Source: Oleiagrimonas sp963817755
Lineage (GTDB): Bacteria > Pseudomonadota > Gammaproteobacteria > Xanthomonadales > Rhodanobacteraceae
Assembly: GCA_963817755.1 (NCBI GenBank)
Contig: CAWFPB010000001.1
Coordinates: 1 to 64,000 of the forward strand
Direction: 5' to 3'
Length of the DNA: 64,000 nt
A model generated the notes under the pieces. The model made no database searches and was not told where the DNA came from. It worked only from the letters and a program-made list of their open reading frames with translations. The position numbers and the translations under genes were made by a program. Of the stretch, positions 10,815-20,200 are shown piece after piece (the stretch's first letter is position 1; each line of letters begins with the position of its first letter).

Positions 10815-13127
10815 CTAGGGTGAGGAACCGTCACGGCGACTGGACGTTGCCGCGACATCCGCGGCAGGCTCGTGGAAAGAGGCAAGCATGGAATCGAGGC
10901 GGGCCTCGAACTCCGCATTGGGTGGGTAGTCGACATGCCAGCGGGCCAGCAGCGCGGTCAGGTCGGGCGGGCGATAACCCATCGCATGAAGTTGCTTGAC
11001 GACGGCCATGGCTTGCTTGCGATGACCGGATTCGAGCAGGGCGGCCACCCATGGCGACAGGTTTCTGGGATTGGCCGACGTGCTTGCGATGGGCTGGATC
11101 AGTGCCAGAGCGCGGGCGGCATGTGTCTCGTGGTGCGCACGATTCATGCGACTGAGCAGCAACTGCGCTCTGCAGGCAAGGCGCAGCTTGCGGGCAAGGG
11201 AAGTCGATGGACGGGGGATCGGGCCAAGCGTGGAAAGCGCGTCGTGGACATGCCTATACCCCGTCCGGGACTGTCCGGCATCAAGTGCGAAGTCCGCCAG
11301 GGAAAGCTGGACCAGGGCAAGGCTGCGCCGGGTGGCGGAATCGCTGGGGTTGGCCTTGAGCATCCGGGTCAGGATCGCGTGCTGCTTTTCCAGGGTGTGG
11401 ACGGCCTGGGGGGATCCCGGGTGCATCTCGCGCTGCCATCGGGCCTGCCAGACGCTGTAGGCGCTGAGAGTCAACTGCCAGCTGGAATTGGTCGGATCGA
11501 GCCGGACAAGCGACCTGCCGATATCCATGGCGTGCCGGATGTAGGCCATGGCGGCCTTGGGGCGGCCCGTCTCGTGCAATGCCTGTGCAAGCTTGGCGTT
11601 GCTCAGCATCTGGTAGAACACCAGTTCCCGGTCCTTCGGGTTGCGGGCAATCAGCGAAGAAATAGTGCGATAGGTATCGATGAAATCCCGGATGGAGCGC
11701 AACAACTTGCCATTCTCAAATTCAAAGGAGGCCACGTTGTTGTAGGTGATGACGAGGTTTCTGGCATTGGTCCGGTTGCCGGGATCCCGGGCCAGCAGCT
11801 CCTTGAACAGCGTGATTTGCCGTCTGTACAGGCTCATGGCCTGCTCGGGTTGATTGCGAAGGGTCAGGACCTGCGCGAGGTTGTTGAGCACCTCGGCCAG
11901 TTTCTGCTGGACGTCGGGGTCGTGGGGGCGGGCCGCGAGGGCACGAGCCAATGCTTTCCTGGACGAGCGGAATTCCCGTTCGGCCCGGGCCAAGTCCCCC
12001 ATTTTCCAGTACGCATATCCGACAAAGTTCTGGCCATTGCCATAAGCGGCCAGGCGGTCGGGGTCAGCGGGGGCCTCCCGCAACAGGCGTTTGTTGATGG
12101 CGAAGGCAAGCTGGAACGACTGGAGGGCTTTGTCGAGGTGTCCCTGGTCCGTGCGGACCTGGCCGATCTTCTGCAGTGCCGTGGCACGAAGTGCCAGCGA
12201 CTTGTCAGTGACGTCGGCCACGGGCAGGGAAGCGAAATAGGCCATGGCCCGGTCATCGACGCTTTGCATGATGTCCAGGCGGCCGACCTCGGTGAGCTTG
12301 TCGCTGAGATCGCCGAGCATGAAGTTGACCAGGCCCTCGGCCTGTTTCTGCCGGCGTTCCGCGGCCTGCCGGGCGGTATCGGCGGCTTGCCGGGCGATGA
12401 TTGCGGTGATGGCCAGGGTCGAGGTCACGAGCGTGACCACCAGAGCCAGCGCGGTGATGGCGACCATGCGGCGCATGCGGCGTTGCTGGTGTCGACGTTT
12501 GAGCATGTCGAAACCGATGCCCAGCAGGCCGGCGATGAGTTTCAGGCGGGCAGCGGTCTTGCCGCCGGCATCGTCGCGTACGTCGGGCGCGATGGGCTCG
12601 GTGTGGTGATCGGCGGCAGCATCGTGTGGCGACTCGGTACGACGCAAGGCGGGGGCGAAACATTCCTTGTAGGCCTGCCCGGGCAGGGCGGAAGCATTGG
12701 GCAGGCCGTCGACGATCAGGCACAGGATGCGGTCGCCCCGGCCCAGTTGCTGGAAGGCCCGGATTTCCTCGTTGACCCAGCGGGAGTTGGCCGAAGCCGG
12801 CGAGCAGATGACGATCAGGGTGGCCGAATCGGCCAGGGCTTCGCGGATCGTGTCGCCCAGGTCGGACGCGCTGGCCAGTTCATCGCGGTCACGGAAGACC
12901 GGCGAAAGCCGGCGCGGTATCGGGCCCACGGCCGTTTCGGTTCCGACCAGGCGTGGGGGAATGCGGTAGGTTTCCAGCGACTTGATCAGCCAGTCGGCCC
13001 AGGACTTGTCCTCGTGGCTGTAGCTGATGAAGGCGCGATAGCGAAAATCCTGCAGGCCGCGCTTGTCCCTGGTCCGGACGACGGGGCCGGGCCGAGTGGT
13101 CTTGTCGCGTTCGCGTTCCTGCGACAT
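10815..13127 (-). CDS. TIR domain protein with one membrane helix and TPR-like C-terminus
   Basis: A 770-residue protein heading the cassette. Residues 29-145 form a TIR domain (TIR_2-like): strand YRAFISYSHEDKSWADWL, then LIVICSPASANSRWVNEEI. Glu121, four residues after Trp117, occupies the catalytic glutamate position of NADase TIRs such as SARM1 and bacterial TIRs. A membrane segment follows at about 221-246 (AITALALVVTLVTSTLAI). Residues 285-740 are helical and TPR-like (for example GDLARAEREFRSSRKAL at 378 and NQPEQAMSLYRRQITLFKEL at 426). Inference: the enzymatic TIR is cytoplasmic and the TPR region, on the other side of the helix, may sense or assemble. Possible product or cofactor: NAD-derived nucleotides. 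It could equally be a scaffolding TIR without enzyme activity. Confidence 0.8.
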   Translation of the reverse strand: MSQERERDKTTRPGPVVRTRDKRGLQDFRYRAFISYSHEDKSWADWLIKSLETYRIPPRLVGTETAVGPIPRRLSPVFRDRDELASASDLGDTIREALADSATLIVICSPASANSRWVNEEIRAFQQLGRGDRILCLIVDGLPNASALPGQAYKECFAPALRRTESPHDAAADHHTEPIAPDVRDDAGGKTAARLKLIAGLLGIGFDMLKRRHQQRRMRRMVAITALALVVTLVTSTLAITAIIARQAADTARQAAERRQKQAEGLVNFMLGDLSDKLTEVGRLDIMQSVDDRAMAYFASLPVADVTDKSLALRATALQKIGQVRTDQGHLDKALQSFQLAFAINKRLLREAPADPDRLAAYGNGQNFVGYAYWKMGDLARAEREFRSSRKALARALAARPHDPDVQQKLAEVLNNLAQVLTLRNQPEQAMSLYRRQITLFKELLARDPGNRTNARNLVITYNNVASFEFENGKLLRSIRDFIDTYRTISSLIARNPKDRELVFYQMLSNAKLAQALHETGRPKAAMAYIRHAMDIGRSLVRLDPTNSSWQLTLSAYSVWQARWQREMHPGSPQAVHTLEKQHAILTRMLKANPSDSATRRSLALVQLSLADFALDAGQSRTGYRHVHDALSTLGPIPRPSTSLARKLRLACRAQLLLSRMNRAHHETHAARALALIQPIASTSANPRNLSPWVAALLESGHRKQAMAVVKQLHAMGYRPPDLTALLARWHVDYPPNAEFEARLDSMLASFHEPAADVAATSSRRDGSSP

Positions 13128-13165
13128 GCAACCGACCTTGCCTGTATCAAGGCCTGCAAAAAGAC

Positions 13166-13171
13166 ATTATG
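13166..13171 (-). promoter_or_regulatory. Possible -10 box for the TIR cassette
   Basis: CATAAT on the minus strand matches the sigma-70 -10 consensus at 5 of 6 bases and lies 38 nt upstream of the TIR start codon. No convincing -35 is present at 16-18 nt. The rest of 13128-13283 shows nothing else. Confidence 0.3.
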
Positions 13172-13283
13172 GGCACGGAACGAGGGCTGCGGCCATATGA
13201 CAGCAGCCATACGTAACAGCGCTCGTGTGCACTGCAAGCACGGGAAGGTGCCGAGTACGGCGGGAAGGCAGGGCGCGGAGAGC

Positions 13284-14222
13284 TCAGCCACCCAGGGCGT
13301 AGTCGAACTGCTTCCGGAAGTGGTCGCTGAACTGATCGCGGTCGAACTGCTGGTTCTGGGTGCCCGGTTGCGCCACCTTCAGCGCGCCCATCAGCGAGGC
13401 GATGCGGCCCACCGTGGGCCAGTCCATCCCATGCATCAGGCCGTAGATGAGCCCGGCGCGATAGGCATCGCCACATCCGGTGGGATCGGTGACCGCTTCC
13501 GGCCGTGCGGCGGGAATCTCGTGTACGGTACCGTCGGCATGGATCAGCGATCCTTGCGCGCCGCGGGTGACCACGTAGCCCTTCACCCGCGCGGCGATGT
13601 CGCGCGGGGTCCAGCCGGTCCGTTCCTGGAGTACCTGCGACTCGTAGTCGTTGACGGTCACATACTGCGCCATCTCGATCAGGCTGCGGAACTCCTCGCC
13701 GTTGAACAGCGGCATGGCCTGGCCGGGATCGAAGATGAAGTCGATGCCGCGTTCGGCGAACTCGCGGGCGTGCTGCATCATCGCCGCATGCGAATCGGGC
13801 GCAACAATGCCGAAGCGAACCCCTTCCACGTCGCGCACGTGGTTCTCGTTCGAGCGCATCATCGCCCCCGGATGGAAGGCGGTGATCTGGTTGTCGTCCA
13901 AGTCGGTGGTGATGAACGCCTGCGCGGTGAACAGCTCCGGCAGTTCCTTGACCTGGCTCAGGTCGATGTCGCAGTCGGTGAAGTGCTCGCGGTAGGGCGC
14001 GAAATCCTGGCCCACCGTGGCCATGGGGATCGGGTCCTCCCCGAGCAGGTGCAGGTTGTAGGCGATGTTGCCCGCGCAACCGCCGAACTCGCGACGCATG
14101 TCCGGCACCAGGAAGGCCACGTTGAGCATGTGCACCCGGTCCGGGAGGATGTGGTTCTTGAAGCGGTCCTCGAACACCATGATGGTGTCGTAGGCCAGCG
14201 AGCCGCAGATCAAGGCAGACAT
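13284..14222 (-). CDS. PfkB-family carbohydrate/adenosine kinase
   Basis: Ribokinase-superfamily sugar or nucleoside kinase of 312 residues, related to the adenosine kinase-like PfkB proteins of Xanthomonadales. The N-terminal PfkB signature region GGCAGNIAYNLHLLG covers residues 48-62. The catalytic anion-hole motif is DPTGCGDAYRAG at 246-257, with Asp252 as the likely base. Substrate cannot be told from the sequence. The start is the ATG at 14222, since a longer in-frame extension has no homologous content. It is transcribed divergently from mreB, with 281 nt between them. Confidence 0.88.
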   Translation of the reverse strand: MSALICGSLAYDTIMVFEDRFKNHILPDRVHMLNVAFLVPDMRREFGGCAGNIAYNLHLLGEDPIPMATVGQDFAPYREHFTDCDIDLSQVKELPELFTAQAFITTDLDDNQITAFHPGAMMRSNENHVRDVEGVRFGIVAPDSHAAMMQHAREFAERGIDFIFDPGQAMPLFNGEEFRSLIEMAQYVTVNDYESQVLQERTGWTPRDIAARVKGYVVTRGAQGSLIHADGTVHEIPAARPEAVTDPTGCGDAYRAGLIYGLMHGMDWPTVGRIASLMGALKVAQPGTQNQQFDRDQFSDHFRKQFDYALGG

Positions 14223-14430
14223 GCGTGGAACGTTCCCCGTGCAGAAGGCGGGCGGAGCAGGCACAAGGGGCCGATTCCGCACAAAACCCGGCCATTTTAT
14301 CGCCTGTGGATGAATCCGGCGACCCGTGCGCACGCGCCATGCGCCGTATCCGGCTCCCGGGCTTCATGCGTGACTTGTGGAATGTGGCGCATCTTCAAGC
14401 GAAACAAAGACTTTCTTAACGTTTTTGCGC

Positions 14431-14459
14431 TTGCGCCCGGTCCGGGTGCTGACTAGACT
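14431..14459 (+). promoter_or_regulatory. Sigma-70-type promoter for mreB
   Basis: TTGCGC at 14431-14436, a 17-nt spacer and TAGACT at 14454-14459. This places transcription start about 38 nt before the mreB ATG. No other feature is visible in the 14223-14503 divergent region. Confidence 0.5.
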
Positions 14460-14503
14460 GACCTGCTCATTTCACCATCACCTTCGGGACAGCGTGCAGC
14501 GCA

Positions 14504-15550
14504 ATGTTCAAATGGTTTAGCGGCTTCTTCTCCAACGACATCTCGATCGACCTGGGCACGGCCAACACGCTCATTTACGTGCGCGGCCAGGGCATCGTGC
14601 TGAACGAACCCTCGGTGGTGGCGATTCGTCACGAACACGGATCCGGGGCGCCGCGCCGCGTTGAGGCCGTGGGCGGCACCGCCAAGCGCATGCTGGGCCG
14701 CACGCCCGGTTCGATCACCACCATCCGTCCGATGAAAGATGGCGTGATCGCCGACTTCACCATGACCGAGGCGATGCTGCAGCACTTCATCAAGCAGGTG
14801 CACAAGTCGCGCATGCTGCGTCCGAGTCCGCGCGTGCTGGTGTGTGTGCCGTGCGGATCGACCCAGGTCGAACGCCGCGCCATCAAGGAATCGGCCGAGG
14901 GCGCCGGCGCCCGCGACGTGTTCCTGATCGAGGAGCCGATGGCCGCCGCGATCGGCGCCGGCATCCCGGTGCACGAGGCACGCGGATCGATGGTGCTGGA
15001 TATCGGCGGAGGCACTTCCGAGGTGGCGGTGATGTCGCTCAACGGCGTGGTTTATTCGCAGTCGGTACGCATCGGCGGCGATCGGTTCGACGAGGCCATC
15101 ATCAACTATGTGCGCCGCAACCACGGTACCCTGATCGGCGATTCGACCGCCGAACGCATCAAGCTGGAGATTGGCTGTGCGTTCCCGCAGGCCGATGTCA
15201 AGGAGATCCAGATCTCCGGCCGCAACCTGGCCGAGGGCGTGCCGCGCATGTTCTCGATCAATTCCAACGAGGTCCTCGAGGCCCTGCACGAGCCCATCTC
15301 CGGCATCGTGGCGGCGGTGAAGTCGGCACTCGAGCAGACTCCGCCCGAGCTGTGCTCGGACGTGGCCGAGCGTGGCATCGTACTGACCGGCGGCGGCGCC
15401 CTGCTGCGCGACCTGGACCGCCTCATCACCGAGGAGACCGGTCTGTATGTGCAGGTGGCCGACGATCCGCTGACCTGCGTCGCCCGCGGCGGCGGCAAGG
15501 CGCTGGAGATGATCGACCAGCACGGCAGCGATTTCTTCACCGGCGAATAG
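14504..15550 (+). CDS. mreB: Rod shape-determining actin homologue MreB
   Basis: Actin-like ATPase that forms membrane-bound filaments and positions the elongation peptidoglycan synthases. The 348-residue length is typical. The N-terminal amphipathic segment MFKWFSGFF would bind the inner membrane. Actin-fold motifs are present: phosphate-1 DLGTANTL (16-23), phosphate-2 DIGGGTSEV and adenosine TGGGALL. It is the first gene of the mreB-mreC-mreD-mrdA-rodA cluster, with 55 nt before mreC. Confidence 0.98.
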   Translation: MFKWFSGFFSNDISIDLGTANTLIYVRGQGIVLNEPSVVAIRHEHGSGAPRRVEAVGGTAKRMLGRTPGSITTIRPMKDGVIADFTMTEAMLQHFIKQVHKSRMLRPSPRVLVCVPCGSTQVERRAIKESAEGAGARDVFLIEEPMAAAIGAGIPVHEARGSMVLDIGGGTSEVAVMSLNGVVYSQSVRIGGDRFDEAIINYVRRNHGTLIGDSTAERIKLEIGCAFPQADVKEIQISGRNLAEGVPRMFSINSNEVLEALHEPISGIVAAVKSALEQTPPELCSDVAERGIVLTGGGALLRDLDRLITEETGLYVQVADDPLTCVARGGGKALEMIDQHGSDFFTGE

Positions 15551-15605
15551 TGGAAGCCGACCCGCGGATGCGTCAGCATGAGCATTTCGCGCCGGTGATG
15601 CAGGC

Positions 15606-16544
15606 ATGACGTTGACACGTGACGGGGGCTCGCTGTTTTCCGCCAACTTGGCGGGAACTCTGCGTTTGGTCGTCTACCTTGCCATCGCCTCCCTGCTGAT
15701 GGTGTTCGACCATCGCGGCCACTGGCTGGGCAAGGTGCGCTACGGCGCCGCCATCGTGGTCGAGCCGATCTACCATCTGGCGGGACTTCCCGCCTCGGGG
15801 CTGCGCGCTGCACGCGTGGCCTTTGCCGATCGCAGGAAACTGACCGAGCAGAACAAGCAGCTGCGCGTGGACCTGCTGCTGGCCAACGCGCGACTCAACC
15901 ACATGGCCGCGGTCTCGCGCCAGAACCTGCGCCTGAAGAAATTGCTGGACACCCGCCGCAGGCTGGGCATGAACGTGCAGCTGGCGCGGGTGATCGATAT
16001 CGACATGGGGGCCTACAGTCACCGCCTGATGCTCAACGTCGGCGCCCACCAGGGCATCAAGGTGGGCCAGGCCGTGATCGACGCCCACGGCATCATGGGG
16101 CAGGTGGTCCAGGTGCTGCCCGACACCTGCACGGTGATGCTGATTACCGATCCCGACCACGCGATCCCGGTGACCGACGCGCGGACCGGCATGCGCACCG
16201 TGGCCCATGGCTCGCATGCCTCGGGCCAGTTGACGCTGCCGACGATCCCGGTATCGGCCGACGTGAAGGTGGGGGACGAGCTGGTCAGTTCGGGGTTGGG
16301 CGGGCGCTTCCCGCCGGGCTTCCCGGTAGCGACCGTGACGCACGTCGAACCGCAGATCTCGGGCATGTTCCTGATCGCGCGGGCCAAGCCGGCCGCCGAT
16401 CTGGACCGCAGCGACGAAGTACTTCTGCTACGCGACCTGGCGCCGCCGATCGGACCGCCGCCGCCGGCCAGCGCCGACGGGCCGCCACGTTCGCTGGCGC
16501 CGCCGGTTGCCGGCAGGCCCAAGGCCCGGGGAGTGCGTCGATGA
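15606..16544 (+). CDS. mreC: Rod shape-determining protein MreC
   Basis: Bitopic inner-membrane scaffold that links MreB to PBP2/RodA. It has 312 residues: an N-terminal membrane helix (about 20-37, LRLVVYLAIASLLMVF), a coiled coil at about 68-110, then the beta-rich periplasmic MreC domain (for example LNVGAHQGIKVGQAVID). The C-terminal tail is Pro/Ala/Arg rich (PPIGPPPPASADGPP), longer than in E. coli and probably disordered. The stop overlaps the mreD start (ATGA). Confidence 0.96.
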   Translation: MTLTRDGGSLFSANLAGTLRLVVYLAIASLLMVFDHRGHWLGKVRYGAAIVVEPIYHLAGLPASGLRAARVAFADRRKLTEQNKQLRVDLLLANARLNHMAAVSRQNLRLKKLLDTRRRLGMNVQLARVIDIDMGAYSHRLMLNVGAHQGIKVGQAVIDAHGIMGQVVQVLPDTCTVMLITDPDHAIPVTDARTGMRTVAHGSHASGQLTLPTIPVSADVKVGDELVSSGLGGRFPPGFPVATVTHVEPQISGMFLIARAKPAADLDRSDEVLLLRDLAPPIGPPPPASADGPPRSLAPPVAGRPKARGVRR

Positions 16545-17032
16545 CACGACATCGCGTACGGGCCATCGTGTTCTGGAGCACCGTGGTGCTGGCGTTGCTG
16601 TTGATGCTTCTGCCGCTGCCGGCGGCAGTCGAGGCACTCAAGCCCTACTGGCCGGCGCTGGTACTGGTGTACTGGGCGCTCGAATCCGCCGATCTGGTGA
16701 GCCTGGGCCTGGCCTTTGCAGTGGGCCTGAGTGCAGACGTGATCTACGGCGTCATGCTGGGGGACCAGGCGTTGCGGCTGACCGTGATGATCTTCCTCGT
16801 GCTGCGCTTTCGCGCGCGCCTGCGCTTCTTCCCCATGTGGCAGCAGGCCCTGGCCGTGTTCGCGCTGCTGCTCAACGACCGCATCATCGAACTGGCGCTG
16901 CGCAGTTTCGCCGGCTATCCGCTGCCGCCCGCGGGCTACTGGCTGGAACCGCTGGTTTGTGGGCTGATATGGCCGTTCCTGTTCCTGCTGCTTGACGACG
17001 TGCGCGCCCGTTTGCGCGCCTATGAGACATGA
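16541..17032 (+). CDS. mreD: Rod shape-determining protein MreD
   Basis: Small polytopic inner-membrane protein of the elongasome; 163 residues with about five membrane segments (IVFWSTVVLALLLMLLPLP near the N-terminus, FLFLLLDDVRA near the end). Identification rests on size, topology and its place between mreC and mrdA. The ATG overlaps the mreC stop by 4 nt. Confidence 0.95.
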   Translation: MTRHRVRAIVFWSTVVLALLLMLLPLPAAVEALKPYWPALVLVYWALESADLVSLGLAFAVGLSADVIYGVMLGDQALRLTVMIFLVLRFRARLRFFPMWQQALAVFALLLNDRIIELALRSFAGYPLPPAGYWLEPLVCGLIWPFLFLLLDDVRARLRAYET

Positions 17033-17084
17033 TGGCGGCGAAGGGCTCTCCGGAGCATGACCGGGTGCCGGGAGGCGCCCGGCC

Positions 17085-18983
17085 ATGCCGTTGAAGCGTA
17101 TCCGCATCAAGGACGAGCAGAAGGAGTCCATGCTTTTTCGCACGCGTGCGATGGCCGGCTTCGGGCTGATCTTCCTGGCGCTGCTGGTGCTGGCGGCACG
17201 GTTCTTCTGGCTGCAGGTCGTGCAACACGACGAATATGCCACTCGCTCCACCCAGAACCGCGTGCGCCTGCGCCGGCTACCCCCGCCGCGAGGACTGATC
17301 TACGACCGCAATGGCGTGCTGCTGGCCGACAACGTGCCCGCGTTCCGCCTCGATGTGATTCCCGAGCGGGTCAAGAACATGAATGCCATGCTCGGGAAGC
17401 TGAGCATGATCGTGCCGTTTAGCAAGGAAGACCTGAAGGACTTCCGGCGCAGCCTCAAGAGCCATCGCGCATTCCAGAGCGTGCCCCTCAAGCTGCGCCT
17501 GAACGAAGACGAGATCGATCGTTTCGCGGTCAACCGTTGGCGGTTTCCGGGCGTGGAAGTGGTCCCCTATCTCAGCCGCCACTACCCGCAGGGTGCGCTG
17601 TTTGCGCATGTGGTCGGGCATGTCGGGCGTATCAACCCCGAGGAGCTCAAGCGCCTGAATCCGGATCTCTACGATGGCACCACCCACATCGGCAAGACCG
17701 GGATCGAGCGCTATTACGAGAAGCTGCTGCACGGCAAGCCCGGATACGAGGTGGTCGAGGTCAATGCCGACCAGCGTGTGCAGCGCGTGCTGCAGACGCA
17801 CCCGCCGGTACCGGGAAAGAGCCTGTACCTGTCGCTGGATGCGCGGTTGCAGAAGGCCGCCGCAAGGGCCTTCAAGGGGCAAGCCGGCGCGGCGGTCGCG
17901 ATCGATCCGCGCAACGGACAGGTCCTGGCCATGGTCAGCACGCCCAGTTTCGACCCCAACCTGTTCGTGGGCGGCATCAGCAGCAGCGACTACTCCGCAC
18001 TGCTTCACGACCCGGAAAAGCCGTTGCTCGACCGTTCCATCAGCGGCGGTTACCAGCCCGGCTCCACGGTCAAGCCGTTCATCGGACTGGGTGGACTGGA
18101 GCTTGGATTCCGCAAGCCGTCCGATACGGTGCTCTCGACCGGGGTGTTCCACATTCCCGGGCAGTCGCGCGGATACCGGGACGACCAGCGTCACGGTGCC
18201 GGACGCGTGGACCTGGTGCAGGCCATCGAACAGTCGGTCAATACCTATTTCTACAAGCTGGCGCTGGACATGGGTATCGACAAGCTCAGCCACTGGATGG
18301 CGCGGTTCGGCTTCGGCCAGCCGACCGGTATCGACCTGCCGGGCGAGGCTTCGGGCGTGCTGCCTTCGCGCGAATGGAAGCGGGTGCACCGCAACCAGTC
18401 GTGGTACCTGGGCGAGACGGTAATTACCGGCATCGGCCAGGCCTACTGGGTGGTGACCCCGGTACAGCTGGCCAAGGCGCTGTCCACCTTGGCCGACGGC
18501 GGCGTGCCGCACCGCCCGCACCTGCTGTTGGCCATGCATAGCGGCATCGACGGAGTGCGCACGCCGGCACCGCAGCCCCCCGCCGGCAAGCCGGTGCCGC
18601 ACGACGACAAGGACTGGGAGACCGTCGTGCGTGGCATGATCGCGGTGGTCTACGGAGACAAGGGCACCGCGCGCGGCCTGGGTGACGGGTTTCCGTACGT
18701 GATCGCCGGCAAGACCGGCACCGCCGAACGCTATTCGCGCACCACCCAGGCGTATCAGAACCGCAGGAACCTCAAGGCCCTGGCGCATCGCCATCGCGCG
18801 TTGTTCGAGGCCTTCACGCCGGCCGAGCATCCACGCATCGCGGTGGTGGTCGTGGTCGATCACGGTGCCTGGGGCGGTAGCGTGGCCGCCCCGATTGCAC
18901 GGAAGATTCTCGATGCCTGGCTGGCCGATCAGAAAATCCAGCCCGGTGCACCCGGGACAAAACGGAAGGAAGTCGCGCGATGA
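17085..18983 (+). CDS. mrdA: Penicillin-binding protein 2 (peptidoglycan transpeptidase)
   Basis: Class B PBP that cross-links peptidoglycan during cell elongation, partner of RodA. It has 632 residues with an N-terminal membrane anchor at about 22-42, a pedestal/dimerisation region with PPPRGLIYDRNG (66-77), and the transpeptidase domain. The three active-site motifs are intact: S327-T-V-K330, S384-V-N386 and K543-T-G545. Starts 52 nt after mreD; its stop overlaps the rodA ATG. The target of beta-lactams such as mecillinam in this family. Confidence 0.97.
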   Translation: MPLKRIRIKDEQKESMLFRTRAMAGFGLIFLALLVLAARFFWLQVVQHDEYATRSTQNRVRLRRLPPPRGLIYDRNGVLLADNVPAFRLDVIPERVKNMNAMLGKLSMIVPFSKEDLKDFRRSLKSHRAFQSVPLKLRLNEDEIDRFAVNRWRFPGVEVVPYLSRHYPQGALFAHVVGHVGRINPEELKRLNPDLYDGTTHIGKTGIERYYEKLLHGKPGYEVVEVNADQRVQRVLQTHPPVPGKSLYLSLDARLQKAAARAFKGQAGAAVAIDPRNGQVLAMVSTPSFDPNLFVGGISSSDYSALLHDPEKPLLDRSISGGYQPGSTVKPFIGLGGLELGFRKPSDTVLSTGVFHIPGQSRGYRDDQRHGAGRVDLVQAIEQSVNTYFYKLALDMGIDKLSHWMARFGFGQPTGIDLPGEASGVLPSREWKRVHRNQSWYLGETVITGIGQAYWVVTPVQLAKALSTLADGGVPHRPHLLLAMHSGIDGVRTPAPQPPAGKPVPHDDKDWETVVRGMIAVVYGDKGTARGLGDGFPYVIAGKTGTAERYSRTTQAYQNRRNLKALAHRHRALFEAFTPAEHPRIAVVVVVDHGAWGGSVAAPIARKILDAWLADQKIQPGAPGTKRKEVAR

Positions 18984-20095
18984 TGACGGCATGGAACATG
19001 CGCCTGCGTCGCTTTGCCACGCGACTGTGGCGGCACAAGCGGCTGGACTGGCCGCTCATGGGCGCGCTTGTGCTTCTGGCCGCCACCGGGCTGATGACCC
19101 TCTACAGCGCCGGTAACGAGAACATCCGCCTGGTCATCAACCAGGGCGTGCGCTTCGCGCTCGGCGGCCTGCTGCTGCTGCTGATCTCGCGCATCCCGCC
19201 GCGCGAGCTGCGCACCTGGACCCCCTGGTTGTATGCCTTCTCGGTGTTCCTGCTGCTGATCGTGGCCGTGATCGGCGAGGGCCGTGGCGCCTATCGCTGG
19301 CTGGACCTGGGGGTGGTGCGTTTCCAGCCGTCCGAACTGCTCAAGCTGACCACGCCGATGATGGTGGCCTGGTACCTGCACCCGCGGCACCTGCCGCCGT
19401 CGTGGAAACACATCCTCGGTGTCGCGATACTGATCGGCGTGCCGGTGGCCCTGATCGCCGAGCAGCCCGACCTGGGTACCGCGTTGCTGGTGGCTGCTGC
19501 CGGCGCCTTCGCGCTGTTCCTGTCCGGCATGCGCTGGCGGCGCATCGCGCTGCTGCTGGCCCTGGCCGCGCTGGCCGCGCCGGTGGGCTGGCACTTCATG
19601 CACGAATACCAGCGCCAGCGCGTGCTGACCATGTTCAATCCCGAGTCCGATCCGCTGGGTGCGGGCTGGCACATCATCCAGTCCAAGATCGCGGTCGGTT
19701 CGGGCGGATTTTTCGGCAAGGGATGGCAGCACGGTACCCAGTCGCACCTGGAGTTCCTGCCCGAGCACACCACCGACTTCATCTTCGCCGTGTTCGCCGA
19801 GGAGTTCGGGCTGTTTGGCGTGTTGCTTCTGGTGACGCTGTACCTGTTCATCGTCGGTCGTTGCCTGTGGATCGCCTCCGAGGCGCGCGAGACCTATTCG
19901 AGGCTTCTGGCCGGTGCCTTCGCCATGAGCTTCTTTGTCTACGTATTCGTCAACGGCGGCATGATCACCGGCCTGCTGCCCGTGGTCGGCGTCCCGCTGC
20001 CGCTGATCAGCTACGGCGGCACCTCGGCGGTGTCGTTGCTGGCCGGCTTCGGTGTGGTGATGTCCATCCACGCCCACCGCAAGATGCTCAAGTAG
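18980..20095 (+). CDS. rodA: Peptidoglycan glycosyltransferase RodA
   Basis: SEDS-family polytopic membrane protein that polymerises lipid II for side-wall growth with PBP2. It has 371 residues with about ten membrane helices. SEDS hallmarks include ARRFLQP-like positioning replaced here by GRGAYRWLDLG, then FQPSELLKL, and the C-terminal GVPLPLISYGGTSAVSLLAGFG. The start overlaps the mrdA stop (ATGA). Last gene of the elongasome cluster. Confidence 0.97.
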   Translation: MMTAWNMRLRRFATRLWRHKRLDWPLMGALVLLAATGLMTLYSAGNENIRLVINQGVRFALGGLLLLLISRIPPRELRTWTPWLYAFSVFLLLIVAVIGEGRGAYRWLDLGVVRFQPSELLKLTTPMMVAWYLHPRHLPPSWKHILGVAILIGVPVALIAEQPDLGTALLVAAAGAFALFLSGMRWRRIALLLALAALAAPVGWHFMHEYQRQRVLTMFNPESDPLGAGWHIIQSKIAVGSGGFFGKGWQHGTQSHLEFLPEHTTDFIFAVFAEEFGLFGVLLLVTLYLFIVGRCLWIASEARETYSRLLAGAFAMSFFVYVFVNGGMITGLLPVVGVPLPLISYGGTSAVSLLAGFGVVMSIHAHRKMLK

Positions 20096-20200
20096 GCGGC
20101 CTCCCGCATCGTCTCGGCGATCGGCGTAGGCTTGGCAACGGCCCCGTACCGGCCCGTCCGGTCATGCGGTGGCACGCATGTACACCACGAGAGAGTTGCC

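Noticed and set aside
8604..13127. Classification of the cassette as canonical Thoeris
   Set aside because: There is no SIR2 domain, TIR is fused to a membrane helix and TPR repeats, and an extra gene is present; similarity is conceptual only.
8604..13127. The cassette as part of an integrated mobile element
   Set aside because: No integrase, transposase, direct repeat or tRNA boundary was found, and base composition looks similar by eye to the neighbours.
10872..14456. Plus-strand open frame of nearly 1,200 codons opposite the TIR and PfkB genes
   Set aside because: No domain, low-complexity composition typical of antisense to GC-rich genes, and no ribosome-binding site; the minus-strand genes have recognised motifs.
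14453..15646. Antisense frame of almost 400 codons over mreB
   Set aside because: mreB motifs are unambiguous on the plus strand; the antisense frame has none and includes the mreB promoter.
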